Below, piece after piece: positions 16,501-24,008 of a stretch of DNA of 25,475 nt. The stretch lies in assembly GCA_046262495.1 (NCBI GenBank), contig JBHEMR010000073.1, positions 1-25,475 of the forward strand, in the 5' to 3' direction. A program made the translations under genes and the position numbers. A model generated the notes under the pieces. That model ran no database searches. It was not told the DNA's origin and saw only the letters and a list, made by a program, of their open reading frames with translations. Position 1 is the stretch's first letter; every line of letters starts with the position of its first letter. Source of the DNA: GCA-003244245 sp046262495. GTDB lineage: Bacteria > Actinomycetota > Actinomycetes > Mycobacteriales > Pseudonocardiaceae.

Positions 16501-17145
16501 CAGCTCAAGGGTCTTCTTGAGCCGCACGAGATCGTCGCGAACCCGGCGCTCAATCTCGATGCCGTGGTCCATCAGCTCGCAGAAAAAGTTCTCCCGGCCG
16601 AAGATGTCCCGATAGTCAGCGGCGGCCTGGCAGGCGGCACCGAACTTGTCCTGCTGCAGCAACCGCTGCACCTCACCTGACGGGCAGCCGGTGGTGGCGA
16701 TGATCCCCTTGCCGTAGGCCGCCAGCAGCTCCCGGTCCATCCGCGGCTTGTAGTAGTAGCCCTCCAGGCTGGCCAAGCTGGAAAGGCGGAACAGGTTGTG
16801 CATGCCCTCGGTGTTCTCCGCGAGCAGCGTCATGTGGGTGTACATCTCGCCCGGGTTGTCGACGTCGTTGCTGCCGCGAGCCAGCACAACCCGCTTGCGT
16901 TCATGCCGGGAGCCAGGCGAGAGGTAACCCTCCATGCCGATGATCGGCTTGACTCCGTGGGCGTTAGCCTTCTTCCAGAACTCGTAGGCGCCGAAGACAT
17001 TGCCATGGTCGGTCATCGCCAAGGCCGGCATGCCCATCCGGACACACTCGGCGAACAGGTCGTCCAGCCGCGCCGCACCGTCGAGCATCGAGAACTCGGT
17101 GTGCGTGTGTAGGTGGACAAATGAGTCACTGGACGCCCGGGTCAT
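13585..17145 (-). CDS. dnaE1: DNA polymerase III alpha subunit DnaE1
   Basis: The replicative DNA polymerase catalytic subunit, 1186 residues, matching mycobacterial DnaE1. An N-terminal PHP domain begins HLHTHTEFSMLDG (11-23), with AMTDHGN (43-49), the DHGIEIE stretch near 193 and ATNDLHYTF near 219. These metal-binding motifs look intact, as in proofreading PHP domains. The polymerase core has GPGRGSAAG (373-381) and the catalytic acids in PDIDMDFDERR (Asp415, Asp417). A helix-hairpin-helix region and a C-terminal OB fold (VIVGGILASVTRRVNRNG) follow. The ATG at 17145 is preferred over an in-frame TTG four codons upstream; no strong Shine-Dalgarno is visible. A LexA box lies 137 bases upstream. 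Length and domain set argue against DnaE2. Confidence 0.97.
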   Translation of the reverse strand: MTRASSDSFVHLHTHTEFSMLDGAARLDDLFAECVRMGMPALAMTDHGNVFGAYEFWKKANAHGVKPIIGMEGYLSPGSRHERKRVVLARGSNDVDNPGEMYTHMTLLAENTEGMHNLFRLSSLASLEGYYYKPRMDRELLAAYGKGIIATTGCPSGEVQRLLQQDKFGAACQAAADYRDIFGRENFFCELMDHGIEIERRVRDDLVRLKKTLELPGLATNDLHYTFPEDAKPHEVLLCVQTGKTMSDPNRFKFDAQDFYLKSPTQMRDQWDGEFPEACDNTLLVAERVHVEFTEGRDLMPRFPVPGGESEASWLVKEVERGLLQRFPGGLPDTHRRQADYEVGVICQMGFPGYFLVTADLVRHAKANGIRVGPGRGSAAGCLVAYAMGITDLDPIRHKLIFERFLNPERISMPDIDMDFDERRRGDMIRYVTEKYGEDRIAQIITYSTIKAKAAIKDSARVLYGQPGYAVADRITKAMPAPVMGKDIPLAGIFDPQHKRYAEATEVRALYDADPQVKEIIDTARGLEGLKRQWGVHAAGVIMSSEPLIDIIPIQRRDSDGAIITQFDMGACETLGLLKMDFLGLRNLTVIDDALRNIKLNGKPPLDLENLELDDAKAYELLASGDTLGVFQLDGGPMRDLLRRMVPTSFEDISAVLALYRPGPMGANAHNDYADRKNGRQEVRPIHPELAEPLADILDETFGLIVYQEQVMAIAQRVAGYSLGKADLLRRAMGKKKKEILDKEYETFSGGMRDTGYSAAAIKTLWDILLPFSDYAFNRAHTAGYGLVSYWTAYLKANYRSEYMAALLTSVGDDKDKAAIYLAECRKMGITVLPPDVNSSERDFVAVGKDIRFGLGAIRNVGGNVVDAITRARTEKGSYTDFSDFLRKIDAVACNRKVVESLVKAGAFDSLGHPRKGLYLVHVEAIDVVMDSKRAEAIGQFDLFGGQPGTGAGLNLFDVPVPAEQWDTKHQLALEREMLGLYVSGHPLQGVEHALARQADTPIASILDGTVSDGAQVIVGGILASVTRRVNRNGEPWAAAQLEDLAAGIEVLFFPKTYSVVGVNVAEDHIVLVKARVTRRDDRISLIANDLVVPDLVQPGGLASGGGQPGAGQPVTVSMLAVRCSPERVAQLKDVLARHPGSQEVRLSLINGGRKHLLKLDDSLRVTPSSALMGDLKALLGPGCLT

Positions 17146-17497
17146 CGCCGTGAGCAACGAGCCACGATACGGCGCGTGACGGCGAACGTGACCACCACCG
17201 CACGGTCACCGAAGCCACCCTTTGCTCGCCGCGGGGAGCCAAAGCTGCGTGTCTTACACTTCAGTATCACGAAGAGTGGTATCGAACATATGTTCGACAT
17301 CAGTCAAGGTCTACGCGAGCAGACCGACCCCAACCCCTCACCACACACCGAACCCACCGTTCTGAGCACCGCTGTGCGATGTGCGCTTCATATCGTTCGG
17401 AAGCGGGTATCCACCGGGCGCCGCTTTGGACGGCGGCCCGCGCTGCACACGCGACAGTGAGCCAAGCGGCGCGGCCAAGTGGAGGGGGAGTGCGGGC
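17146..17497. other. Intergenic region between divergent dnaE1 and DUF1360 genes
   Basis: These 352 bases hold the upstream regions of two divergent genes. A perfect LexA palindrome lies at 17282-17297. A plus-strand TTACAC, 17 bases, TGGTAT arrangement immediately left of it could be a promoter whose start the LexA box would cover. An open frame at 17176-17460 has no ribosome site or recognisable domain and is not considered a gene. Confidence 0.6.
17282..17297. promoter_or_regulatory. LexA (SOS) box
   Basis: TCGAACATATGTTCGA is a perfect 16-base palindrome matching the actinobacterial/Gram-positive SOS box TCGAAC-N4-GTTCGA at every defined position. It lies 137 bases upstream of dnaE1 and 200 bases upstream of the DUF1360 start, so LexA could regulate either or both. 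Confidence 0.85.
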
Positions 17498-18022
17498 GTG
17501 ACCCAGCAGACCGGAATCGGCCAGGCGGTACACGCAGAGGCGCAGGAATACCAGCAGGGCGAGGAGCGACCGCTAGATGGCTACGTGCTCGTAATGACGG
17601 TCTTCGCCGCAGTGGTGGGCCTGGCCGGCCTGGCGGCCGCGTTGACCGGGCGCGGCCTGCCCCGCAGAATCGCGCCTTACGACCTGGCTCTGATCACCAC
17701 AGGAACCCACAAACTGTCCCGCATGATCAGCAAAGATGCGGTCACTAGCCCGCTACGTGCGCCGTTCACCCGTTACCGTGCCACCGGAGGGCCCGCCGAG
17801 GTGATGGAGGAGCCGCGTGACGGTAGCCCGTTGCGGCATGCCGTCGGCGAGCTCCTCAGCTGCCCGTTCTGCCTCGACATGTGGGTAGGCACCGGCTTCA
17901 CCATCGGGCTGATATTTGTGCCACGGTTCACCCGGATCGTCGCAACCACCTTCACCGCACTCACCGGCGCGGACTTTCTGCACCTGATCTACGCCCGGGC
18001 CCAGCAGGTCGCGCAGGGTTAA
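17498..18022 (+). CDS. DUF1360 family membrane protein
   Basis: A 174-residue protein of unknown function. The GTG at 17498 is preceded by GGAGGGGGAG; the frame is open further upstream, but that part is low-complexity and lacks a start signal. Residues 28-50 form one membrane helix. A conserved region follows (YDLALITTGTHKLSRMISKD, 61-80), then the DUF1360 signature ELLSCPFCLDMWVG (118-131) leading into a second hydrophobic stretch (about 129-157). The CxxC pair is the family hallmark. The family is found in sporulating and other Gram-positive bacteria, with no established activity that I know of. Its last 62 bases overlap the 3' end of convergent terC. A LexA box lies 200 bases upstream. 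Confidence 0.8.
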   Translation: MTQQTGIGQAVHAEAQEYQQGEERPLDGYVLVMTVFAAVVGLAGLAAALTGRGLPRRIAPYDLALITTGTHKLSRMISKDAVTSPLRAPFTRYRATGGPAEVMEEPRDGSPLRHAVGELLSCPFCLDMWVGTGFTIGLIFVPRFTRIVATTFTALTGADFLHLIYARAQQVAQG

Positions 18023-19013
18023 CCGAGCGTGCCAGCTGAGCGCCACGATGACGTTCCCGCGTCTTATACACGCTGGCTACAGTCGTCGCCAGCAGCACGC
18101 CGGCGATCACAGCCAGCGAAAGCCCAATGCCCACCATCGGTACTGAGTCCAGTGGTTGGCCGTGGTTGAGGAGGGACAGCGAGTTTTCGTGCAGCGTGTC
18201 GAGCACCAGCTTGACGCCGATGAACCCGAGAATCACACCGAGCCCGATGGGCAGGTAGACGAGCCTGGTAAGCAGTCCTCCGATGAGGAAGTACAGCTGC
18301 CGCAGCCCCATCAGCGCAAAAGCGTTCGCGGTAAAGACGAGGAAGGCTTCCTGGGTGAGCCCGAAGATCGCTGGGATGGAGTCAAGAGCGAAAACCAGGT
18401 CGACGGAACCGATCGCAAACATCACAACGATCATCGGAGTAAACCACCGTTTGCCGTCGCGCTTGATCGTGAGCCGCGACCCGTTGTATTCATCGGTCAC
18501 CGGGATCAGCTTCCGCAGCGCACGCAACACGATGTTCTCCCCGAACTCCACCTCCTGCTTGCGGTCGCGGATCTGGCGCCAACCCAGGTAGATCAGCAAT
18601 GCAGCGAAGAGATAGAACACCCAGCTGAAATGTGCGATCACTGCCGCACCAGCCGCGATGAACAGTCCGCGCAAGGCCAATGCGAGCACGATGCCGATCA
18701 GCAGTACCCGGTGTTGCTGGATGGCGGGCACCCCGAAGGCGCTCATGATGATCACGAATATAAATAGGTTGTCCACCGACAGCGAGTACTCGGTAAGATA
18801 TCCAGCGAAGTACTCGACGGCAAAAGTGCTGCCCGCGAACAACCAGATCCCCAGTCCGAACACTGCCGCACAGGCGAGGTAGAACACCACCCATCGGACC
18901 GCCTCCGCCATGCCTACCTCGTGCGGCTTACGGTCGACGATGATCAGGTCAAAGGCGAACAGAACACCGATAGCGCCCACCGTGGCGAGCCATACCCACG
19001 CGGGCACATCCAT
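17961..19013 (-). CDS. TerC family integral membrane protein (probable manganese exporter)
   Basis: Polytopic membrane protein of 350 residues, TerC/Alx family. Acidic membrane motifs characteristic of the family are present: EYSLSVDNLFIFVII (Asp81, Asn82) and GSVDLVFALDSIPAIFGLT (Asp205, Asp211). A hydrophilic cytoplasmic loop lies at about 147-190 and a charged C-terminal tail after about 325. The frame is open to 19454, but the ATG at 19013 has GGAGG seven bases upstream and begins at the family N-terminus (MDVPAWVWLATVG). TerC/Alx proteins have been linked to Mn2+ export, some helping to metallate secreted proteins. A yybP-ykoY Mn2+ riboswitch directly upstream supports manganese export here. 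The C-terminal 62 bases overlap the convergent DUF1360 gene. Confidence 0.93.
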   Translation of the reverse strand: MDVPAWVWLATVGAIGVLFAFDLIIVDRKPHEVGMAEAVRWVVFYLACAAVFGLGIWLFAGSTFAVEYFAGYLTEYSLSVDNLFIFVIIMSAFGVPAIQQHRVLLIGIVLALALRGLFIAAGAAVIAHFSWVFYLFAALLIYLGWRQIRDRKQEVEFGENIVLRALRKLIPVTDEYNGSRLTIKRDGKRWFTPMIVVMFAIGSVDLVFALDSIPAIFGLTQEAFLVFTANAFALMGLRQLYFLIGGLLTRLVYLPIGLGVILGFIGVKLVLDTLHENSLSLLNHGQPLDSVPMVGIGLSLAVIAGVLLATTVASVYKTRERHRGAQLARSVNPARPAGPGRRSGAESPRR

Positions 19014-19020
19014 GAGCGAA

Positions 19021-19056
19021 CCTCCGGGCAGACGGCATACGTCGGACACCCGGAGG
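19021..19056 (-). promoter_or_regulatory. Anti-Shine-Dalgarno expression platform of the terC riboswitch
   Basis: On the minus strand CCTCCGGG (19056-19049) can pair over 8 bp with CCCGGAGG (19028-19021), which contains the terC Shine-Dalgarno. The same CCTCC is the 3' strand of aptamer helix P1, so ligand-bound P1 and ribosome-site sequestration exclude each other. This predicts a translational ON switch with Mn2+. Confidence 0.7.
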
Positions 19057-19153
19057 TCTCTTCCACCGGCGAACCGGTCGACGGCACCGGGCGCCCGCAA
19101 CACTGCGGGAAGACCGTGTTGACGATGCCGCCGCGAAGGAATACTCCCCTCCA
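19049..19153 (-). ncRNA. yybP-ykoY manganese riboswitch
   Basis: On the minus strand the conserved 5' element GGGGAGTA begins at 19149 and the conserved 3' element GAGACC ends at 19055. The P1 helix is GGAGG (19152-19148) with CCTCC (19056-19052), equivalent to AAAGG/CCTTT in the Bacillus subtilis yybP RNA, so the pairing is kept although the bases differ. A CGTCAACAC element and internal hairpins (CCCGCA/TGCGGG and CCGG/CCGG) fill the middle. It directly precedes terC, a common target of this class. A -10-like GATAAG at 19176-19171 would start transcription a few bases before P1. Confidence 0.85.
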
Positions 19154-19293
19154 CGCTGCGACAAGTCTCCCTTATCGCGCGCACTGGCACCACCCCGGGT
19201 AGCGGGCCGTCGTAATGACGTTGGTCACCGATGGGGTGCTGAGAATCCGCTGAGACGGCTGCTGCTCTGGAACCGGTCTGTACCGTCGGTGCA

Positions 19294-21876
19294 GTGTCCC
19301 GAACGATCCGCCGGCGGCTGCTCGTCGTGCTGGTCATTACCACTGTGATCGCAGGCGCCGGGGTGATGCTGGCAATCAGAGCCGCGGCCTCCGGTGCGCC
19401 ACCAGTCGCCACTGAGAACGTGACAATCGACGTACCCGAGGGACCGGGTAGCACCGGTCATGTGCACCTGGACGCCACGGTGTACCGGCCAACAGTCACT
19501 CCCGCGCCGGCGGTGCTGGTAGCCCACGGCTTCGGTGGCAGCAAGAACTCGGTCAGTTCCGAGGCAACCGCGTTGGTCCGCCGAGGCTTCGTCGTGCTCG
19601 CTTGGAGCGCCCGGGGATTCGGCGCGAGCACCGGACAGATCGGCCTCGACTCCCCCGATTACGAGGTGGCCGACGCCCGGGCGTTGGTGGACTGGTTAGC
19701 CAGGCGACCGGATGTGGTGCGTGACGGGCCCGGCGATCCGCGGGTCGGTGTCACCGGCGCGTCGTACGGCGGCGCGCTGGCCCTGCTGCTGGCGGGAACC
19801 GACCGGCGGGTGGATGCGCTCGCTCCGGAGATCACCTGGAATGACCTTTCGCAGGCGCTTTTCCCGAACGCCGCGAGCCCAACGCCCATCTCCGCAGTCA
19901 CTCCGGCGGCCGGTGCATTTGTCCCGGACGGAGTATTCAAGCGGGATTGGGCGGCCTATTTCTTCGCCGGAGGAGCTGCCGGAACCGGCATGTGCGGGCG
20001 GTTTCGCCCCGAGGTGTGCGGCGCCTACGTCCAGGCCGCCACCACCGGCGGCCCTACTCCGGAGATCGTGCAGCTGCTACACCGCTCGTCACCCGCGGCG
20101 GTAGCCGGCAACATCACCGCGCCGACCCTGCTCATCCAGGGCGAGCGCGACACGCTGTTCGGGCTGGACCAGGCTGACGCCACCGCCCGTCAGCTCGCTT
20201 CGGCGGGTGCTCCATTGAAGGTGATCTGGTATGCGGGTGGGCACGACGGTGGGGGGCCCGGCCCAGCGCTGCAGGAGCAGGTCGGCGCCTGGTTCGACTA
20301 CCACCTACGCCGCAGCGGAAAGGACCCAGGGACCGGATTCGATTACCAGGTGCCGAGCATTTTCGGCACCCGAAGTGGGGTCGCCCAGCGCACCGTGCAC
20401 GCCCCGACCTATCCCGGCCTCGACGGTGTCCCAGTGCCGCGGCGGGAGCTGACGCTGCACGGTGAGCCGCAACAAGTGGTCCGTCCGCCCGGTGGCAGCC
20501 CGGCGGCGCTGAGCAGCCTGCCGGGTCTCAGCTCCGCGCTGCCCGCAGGCGCCACCAACCTCGACGGGGTGGCGATGGACCTGCCCGGGCAGACCGCGAC
20601 GTTCAGCACCGATCCGCTGCCAAAGCCGCTGGAGATCGCTGGAGCGTCGCGGATCCGATTACGGGTCTCGGCCGCGTTTAACGGCATGACGCCACCACGA
20701 ACTCAGGGCGCGGTGCTGTTCGTCAAGCTCTACGACGTCGGATCGGACGGGCGCCGCACGCTGCCTGGGGGCGCGGTGGCCTCGGTGCGGATCGGCCCGC
20801 TGGCAGCCGATGGGGCCCCGACCGAGGTCACCGTCTCACTGGCCGGGGTGGTGCGACCGGTTCAAGCCGGTCACCGGCTGGAGGTCGCAGTGGCCACGAC
20901 CGACCGCGGCTACGCACTGCCCCAGCAGCCCGCCGGGTACACGGTGTCGCTGGCTCCAGACGGTCGCCTGGCTGTGCCGGTGGTGCCTGGCGAGCAGGCA
21001 GCGGCGCCGCTTCCAGTCGTCCAGCTCGCCGGGTTGGGAATCCTTACTGCGCTGGTTCTGGCGCTCGGAATAGTCGCCGCACTGCGCAGACGGCACGCCG
21101 AGGACGCCGATCCCGGGCTGGCCGGCGTGCCGTTGGTGGTGTCGGGTCTGACCAAGTGCTATCCGGGCGGCCTCACCGCCGTCGATGATCTATCTTTCCG
21201 CGTCGAGCACGGGCAGGTTCTGGGCCTGCTGGGACCCAATGGCGCCGGCAAGACGACCGTGCTGCGGATGCTGATGGGCCTGGTCATGCCGACCGGTGGG
21301 CAGCTGCGGGTGTTCGGGCAACGGGTGAGCGCCGGTTCCCCGGTGTTGTCCCGGGTCGGATCGTTCGTGGAGGGTCCAGGCTTCCTGCCGCATCTGACTG
21401 GAGCGGCCAACCTCCGGCTGTACTGGGCAGCGACCGGTCGGGCCGCCGCGGACGCCAGCATCGATGAGGCGTTGGAGATCGCTGGATTAGGCCACGCGGT
21501 ACATCGGCGGGTGGCCACCTACAGCCAGGGAATGCGACAACGCTTGGCGATCGCCCAAGCGATGCTCGGAAAACCGGATTTGCTGGTGCTTGATGAACCA
21601 ACCAACGGCCTGGACCCGCCGCAGATCTACGCCATGCGGGAGGTGTTGCGCGATTACGCCGCCCGCGGGGCGACGGTGCTGGTCTCCAGTCACCTGCTCG
21701 CCGAGGTGGAGCAGACCTGTAGCCACGTCGTAGTGATGAACCGGGGTCGGCTGGTGGCCGCCGGCAGCGTTGCTGAGATCGTCGCCGCGGCCGGGATCGG
21801 GGTTGAAGGGGTGGCTGCCCGACACCAGCTGGAGGACGCGTTCCTGCAGTTGGTGGGACAGGAAGCCATCGAATGA
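19294..21876 (+). CDS. Membrane-spanning fusion: S15/CocE-like alpha/beta hydrolase plus ABC transporter ATPase
   Basis: 860 residues, GTG start with only a weak ribosome site. A membrane anchor (about 9-28) is followed by an alpha/beta hydrolase at about 40-345: oxyanion HGFGG (78-82), nucleophile Ser157 in GASYGG, Asp286 in GERD and His317 in AGGHD complete a credible triad. Residues about 385-560 resemble the C-terminal jelly-roll of S15 X-Pro dipeptidyl-peptidases/CocE esterases. A second helix (574-597, then RRR) precedes a full ABC ATPase: Walker A GPNGAGKT (647-654), signature YSQGMRQRLAIAQ, Walker B LLVLDEPTNGLD. The topology puts the hydrolase outside and the ATPase inside. The next gene, overlapping by four bases, encodes the permease. 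Substrate is unknown; peptide or ester processing coupled to transport is possible. Confidence 0.88.
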   Translation: MSRTIRRRLLVVLVITTVIAGAGVMLAIRAAASGAPPVATENVTIDVPEGPGSTGHVHLDATVYRPTVTPAPAVLVAHGFGGSKNSVSSEATALVRRGFVVLAWSARGFGASTGQIGLDSPDYEVADARALVDWLARRPDVVRDGPGDPRVGVTGASYGGALALLLAGTDRRVDALAPEITWNDLSQALFPNAASPTPISAVTPAAGAFVPDGVFKRDWAAYFFAGGAAGTGMCGRFRPEVCGAYVQAATTGGPTPEIVQLLHRSSPAAVAGNITAPTLLIQGERDTLFGLDQADATARQLASAGAPLKVIWYAGGHDGGGPGPALQEQVGAWFDYHLRRSGKDPGTGFDYQVPSIFGTRSGVAQRTVHAPTYPGLDGVPVPRRELTLHGEPQQVVRPPGGSPAALSSLPGLSSALPAGATNLDGVAMDLPGQTATFSTDPLPKPLEIAGASRIRLRVSAAFNGMTPPRTQGAVLFVKLYDVGSDGRRTLPGGAVASVRIGPLAADGAPTEVTVSLAGVVRPVQAGHRLEVAVATTDRGYALPQQPAGYTVSLAPDGRLAVPVVPGEQAAAPLPVVQLAGLGILTALVLALGIVAALRRRHAEDADPGLAGVPLVVSGLTKCYPGGLTAVDDLSFRVEHGQVLGLLGPNGAGKTTVLRMLMGLVMPTGGQLRVFGQRVSAGSPVLSRVGSFVEGPGFLPHLTGAANLRLYWAATGRAAADASIDEALEIAGLGHAVHRRVATYSQGMRQRLAIAQAMLGKPDLLVLDEPTNGLDPPQIYAMREVLRDYAARGATVLVSSHLLAEVEQTCSHVVVMNRGRLVAAGSVAEIVAAAGIGVEGVAARHQLEDAFLQLVGQEAIE

Positions 21877-22721
21877 CCACTCACGGAGCGGCGCCCGGTT
21901 ACCGAGCCACGACGACGTTGCCGCTGCGGGTCGAGCTGGTGCGTCAGCTGCGGCGCAGGCGCACCGTGCTTACGTTGGGATTCCTCGCGCTGCTGCCGTT
22001 CCTGCTCTGGCTCGCGTTTCGGATCGGGCGCGACGGCCGCAATCGCGGGGGCGCCACGCTGGCCGATCTCGCCACCGCCAGCGGACTGAATTTCGTGGTG
22101 TTCACCCTGTTCTCCACGGTGAGCTTCTTGCTGGTCGTGGTGGTAGCGCTGTTCTTCGGCGACACGGTGGCCAGCGAGGCGTCCTGGTCGAGCCTGCGCT
22201 ACCTGCTGACCGCCCCAGTGCCCCGGGGGCGCCTGCTCCGGCAGAAGGCGGTGGTAGCCGCACTACTGTCGGTGTTTGCCTTGGTGCTACTCCCGGCGGT
22301 GGCGATGGCGGTCGGGGTGATCGCCTATGGAGCGGGCGACCTGGTCTCCCCCACCGGACAGTCGCTGGCTTTCCTACCCGCCGGGAGCCGGCTGGCGCTG
22401 GTTCCCGCTTACCTGGTGCTGCAGCTGGCCTGGGTAGCTGGGCTGGCGCTGCTGCTCTCCGTGAGCACCGACGCGCCGCTCGGGGCCGTCGGCGGTGCCG
22501 TGATGGTGTCGATTCTGTCCCAGATCCTGGAAACCATCAACGCACTCGGCGACCTGCGAGACTACCTGCCCACCCGTTTCAACTCGGCGTGGGCTGATCT
22601 GCTGGCCTCCCCGATCGACTGGACGCACCTGGCCAGCGGAGCGTTCTCCGGTCTGGCCTATGCCACGGTGTTCGGGCTGGCGGCTTGGCGGCGATTCGCC
22701 ACCAAGGACATCGTCAGCTGA
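21873..22721 (+). CDS. ABC-2 type transporter permease
   Basis: Integral membrane protein of 282 residues with about six hydrophobic helices (near 32-50, 73-95, 125-155, 170-205, 215-235 and 255-272) and the ABC-2 permease arrangement. The basic N-terminus (RQLRRRRT) precedes the first helix. A cytoplasmic segment SSLRYLLTAPVPRGRLLRQK after helix 2 is typical of the coupling region in this family. The ATG at 21873 overlaps the stop of the hydrolase-ATPase gene (ATGA), so the pair forms one transporter with the ATPase supplied in trans by the fusion protein. Import or export and substrate cannot be told from sequence; ABC-2 systems are usually exporters. Confidence 0.9.
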   Translation: MTTHGAAPGYRATTTLPLRVELVRQLRRRRTVLTLGFLALLPFLLWLAFRIGRDGRNRGGATLADLATASGLNFVVFTLFSTVSFLLVVVVALFFGDTVASEASWSSLRYLLTAPVPRGRLLRQKAVVAALLSVFALVLLPAVAMAVGVIAYGAGDLVSPTGQSLAFLPAGSRLALVPAYLVLQLAWVAGLALLLSVSTDAPLGAVGGAVMVSILSQILETINALGDLRDYLPTRFNSAWADLLASPIDWTHLASGAFSGLAYATVFGLAAWRRFATKDIVS

Positions 22722-22832
22722 CGTCGGCAGTTCGCGCACTCGACACGCAGCGTACGCAAGCCAGTAGCTGCGACGTCATCTCGTGCTGGTGTGATCACAG
22801 TAGGTGACCGCACCGGTTGACGAGGGGACATG

Positions 22833-24008
22833 ATGTTCACCCGGCGCACTTTCCTTGTTGGCGGCAGCGTCGGTGGCGCGGTAGCGCTGTTTGACCCACC
22901 CCGATCATCCGAGGGCCGGAACCGCCGGGCCTCGATCGTCATCGGTCATCGTGGCGCTGCCGGCTACCGGCCGGAACACACCTTGGCGTCCTACGATCTC
23001 GCCGCGCGACTGGGCGCGGATTTCATGGAGCCCGACCTGGTGGTGACCAGCGACGGTGTGCTTGTCTGCCGGCACGAGCCCGAGATCGGCGACACCACCG
23101 ACGTCGCCAGCCATCCCGAGTTCGCCTTGCGAAAGACCACCAAGATACTCGACGGCGTCGCCATCACGGGCTGGTTCACCGAGGATTTCACCCTCGCCGA
23201 GCTCAAGACGCTGCGCGCGGTGGAGCGGTTGCCGCACTTGCGCCAGCACGACACCCTGTTCAACGGACGGTACGAGATTCCCACGTTCCAGGAGTTGCTG
23301 GACCTTCGGGCCCAACTGTCCGAGGAGCTGCGCCGGAGGTTGGGCGTCTACCCGGAGACCAAGCATCCCACGTTCTTTCGCGATGCCGGCCTGGCGTTGG
23401 AACCTCGGCTGTTGGAGTGCCTGCGGCGCAATCACCTCAATCAGCCGGACGCCCCGGTGTTCGTGCAGTCCTTCGAAGTGACCAACCTCAAGCAGTTGCG
23501 CGCAGCCGGCCTGCGGACGAAGGCGGTCCAGCTGCTGGCGGCCTCCGGCGCGCCGTTCGACACCATCGCAGCCGGCTGCGGACCGACCTACGCCGACTTG
23601 TCCACCCCAGCGGGCCTGCGGGGCGTCGCGCGCTACGCCCAGGGAATCGGGCCGGACAAGCTGCAGATCATCCCCCGTAGGGCCGACGGCACGCTGGGCT
23701 GCCCCACCACGTTGGTCGACGATGCCCATGAGGCGAGCCTGGTCGTGCATCCCTACACATTCCGTGCCGAGAACAACTTCTTGCCGGTGGACTACCAGAC
23801 TTCAACGGCCCCCACGGAGTACGGGCGGGCAATCGACGAACAGATCACCTATCTTCGAGCTGGCCTCGACGGCCTGTTCACCGACCCAGCCGACATCAGC
23901 GTCGCCGCGCGCACCGAGTACCGCGCACCGGCCGTCCGGCGCCGTGCGGCCGGTCACGCGTCGTCGGCGCCGAACACGAGGATTGACGCGGTGAACCCGT
24001 GCAGGTAG
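22833..24008 (+). CDS. glpQ: Tat-exported glycerophosphodiester phosphodiesterase
   Basis: Hydrolyses glycerophosphodiesters to sn-glycerol 3-phosphate and an alcohol, probably outside the membrane. The N-terminus MFTRRTFLVGG plus a hydrophobic stretch is a twin-arginine signal peptide. GDPD motifs: IGHRGAAGYRPEHT (37-50; catalytic His39, Glu49), Glu66 and Asp68 in FMEPDLV, and His81 in CRHEPE. It ends with LDGLFTDPADISVAART before a variable tail. Of two adjacent ATGs (22830, 22833) the second is better spaced from GAGGGG. Total 391 residues, typical for secreted members. The last 55 bases overlap the convergent FIST gene, and the extra tail beyond the GDPD fold lies in that overlap. The glpQ symbol is by family, not strict orthology. 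Confidence 0.9.
   Translation: MFTRRTFLVGGSVGGAVALFDPPRSSEGRNRRASIVIGHRGAAGYRPEHTLASYDLAARLGADFMEPDLVVTSDGVLVCRHEPEIGDTTDVASHPEFALRKTTKILDGVAITGWFTEDFTLAELKTLRAVERLPHLRQHDTLFNGRYEIPTFQELLDLRAQLSEELRRRLGVYPETKHPTFFRDAGLALEPRLLECLRRNHLNQPDAPVFVQSFEVTNLKQLRAAGLRTKAVQLLAASGAPFDTIAAGCGPTYADLSTPAGLRGVARYAQGIGPDKLQIIPRRADGTLGCPTTLVDDAHEASLVVHPYTFRAENNFLPVDYQTSTAPTEYGRAIDEQITYLRAGLDGLFTDPADISVAARTEYRAPAVRRRAAGHASSAPNTRIDAVNPCR

Noticed and set aside
17176..17460. 94-codon plus-strand open frame upstream of the DUF1360 gene
   Set aside because: No ribosome site, no recognisable domain, and it runs across the LexA box and promoter region; the Arg/Pro-rich composition fits a chance frame in high-GC DNA.
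19294..21063. S15-like hydrolase domain as the lanthipeptide leader peptidase
   Set aside because: The precursor leader contains no proline, the gene is over 8 kb away behind dnaE1, and it has its own permease partner; possible but unsupported.
22720..22777. GACGTCG/CGACGTC inverted repeat after the ABC-2 permease as a terminator
   Set aside because: The arms are short, interrupted by a bulge, and separated by a loop of nearly 40 bases; too weak to call.
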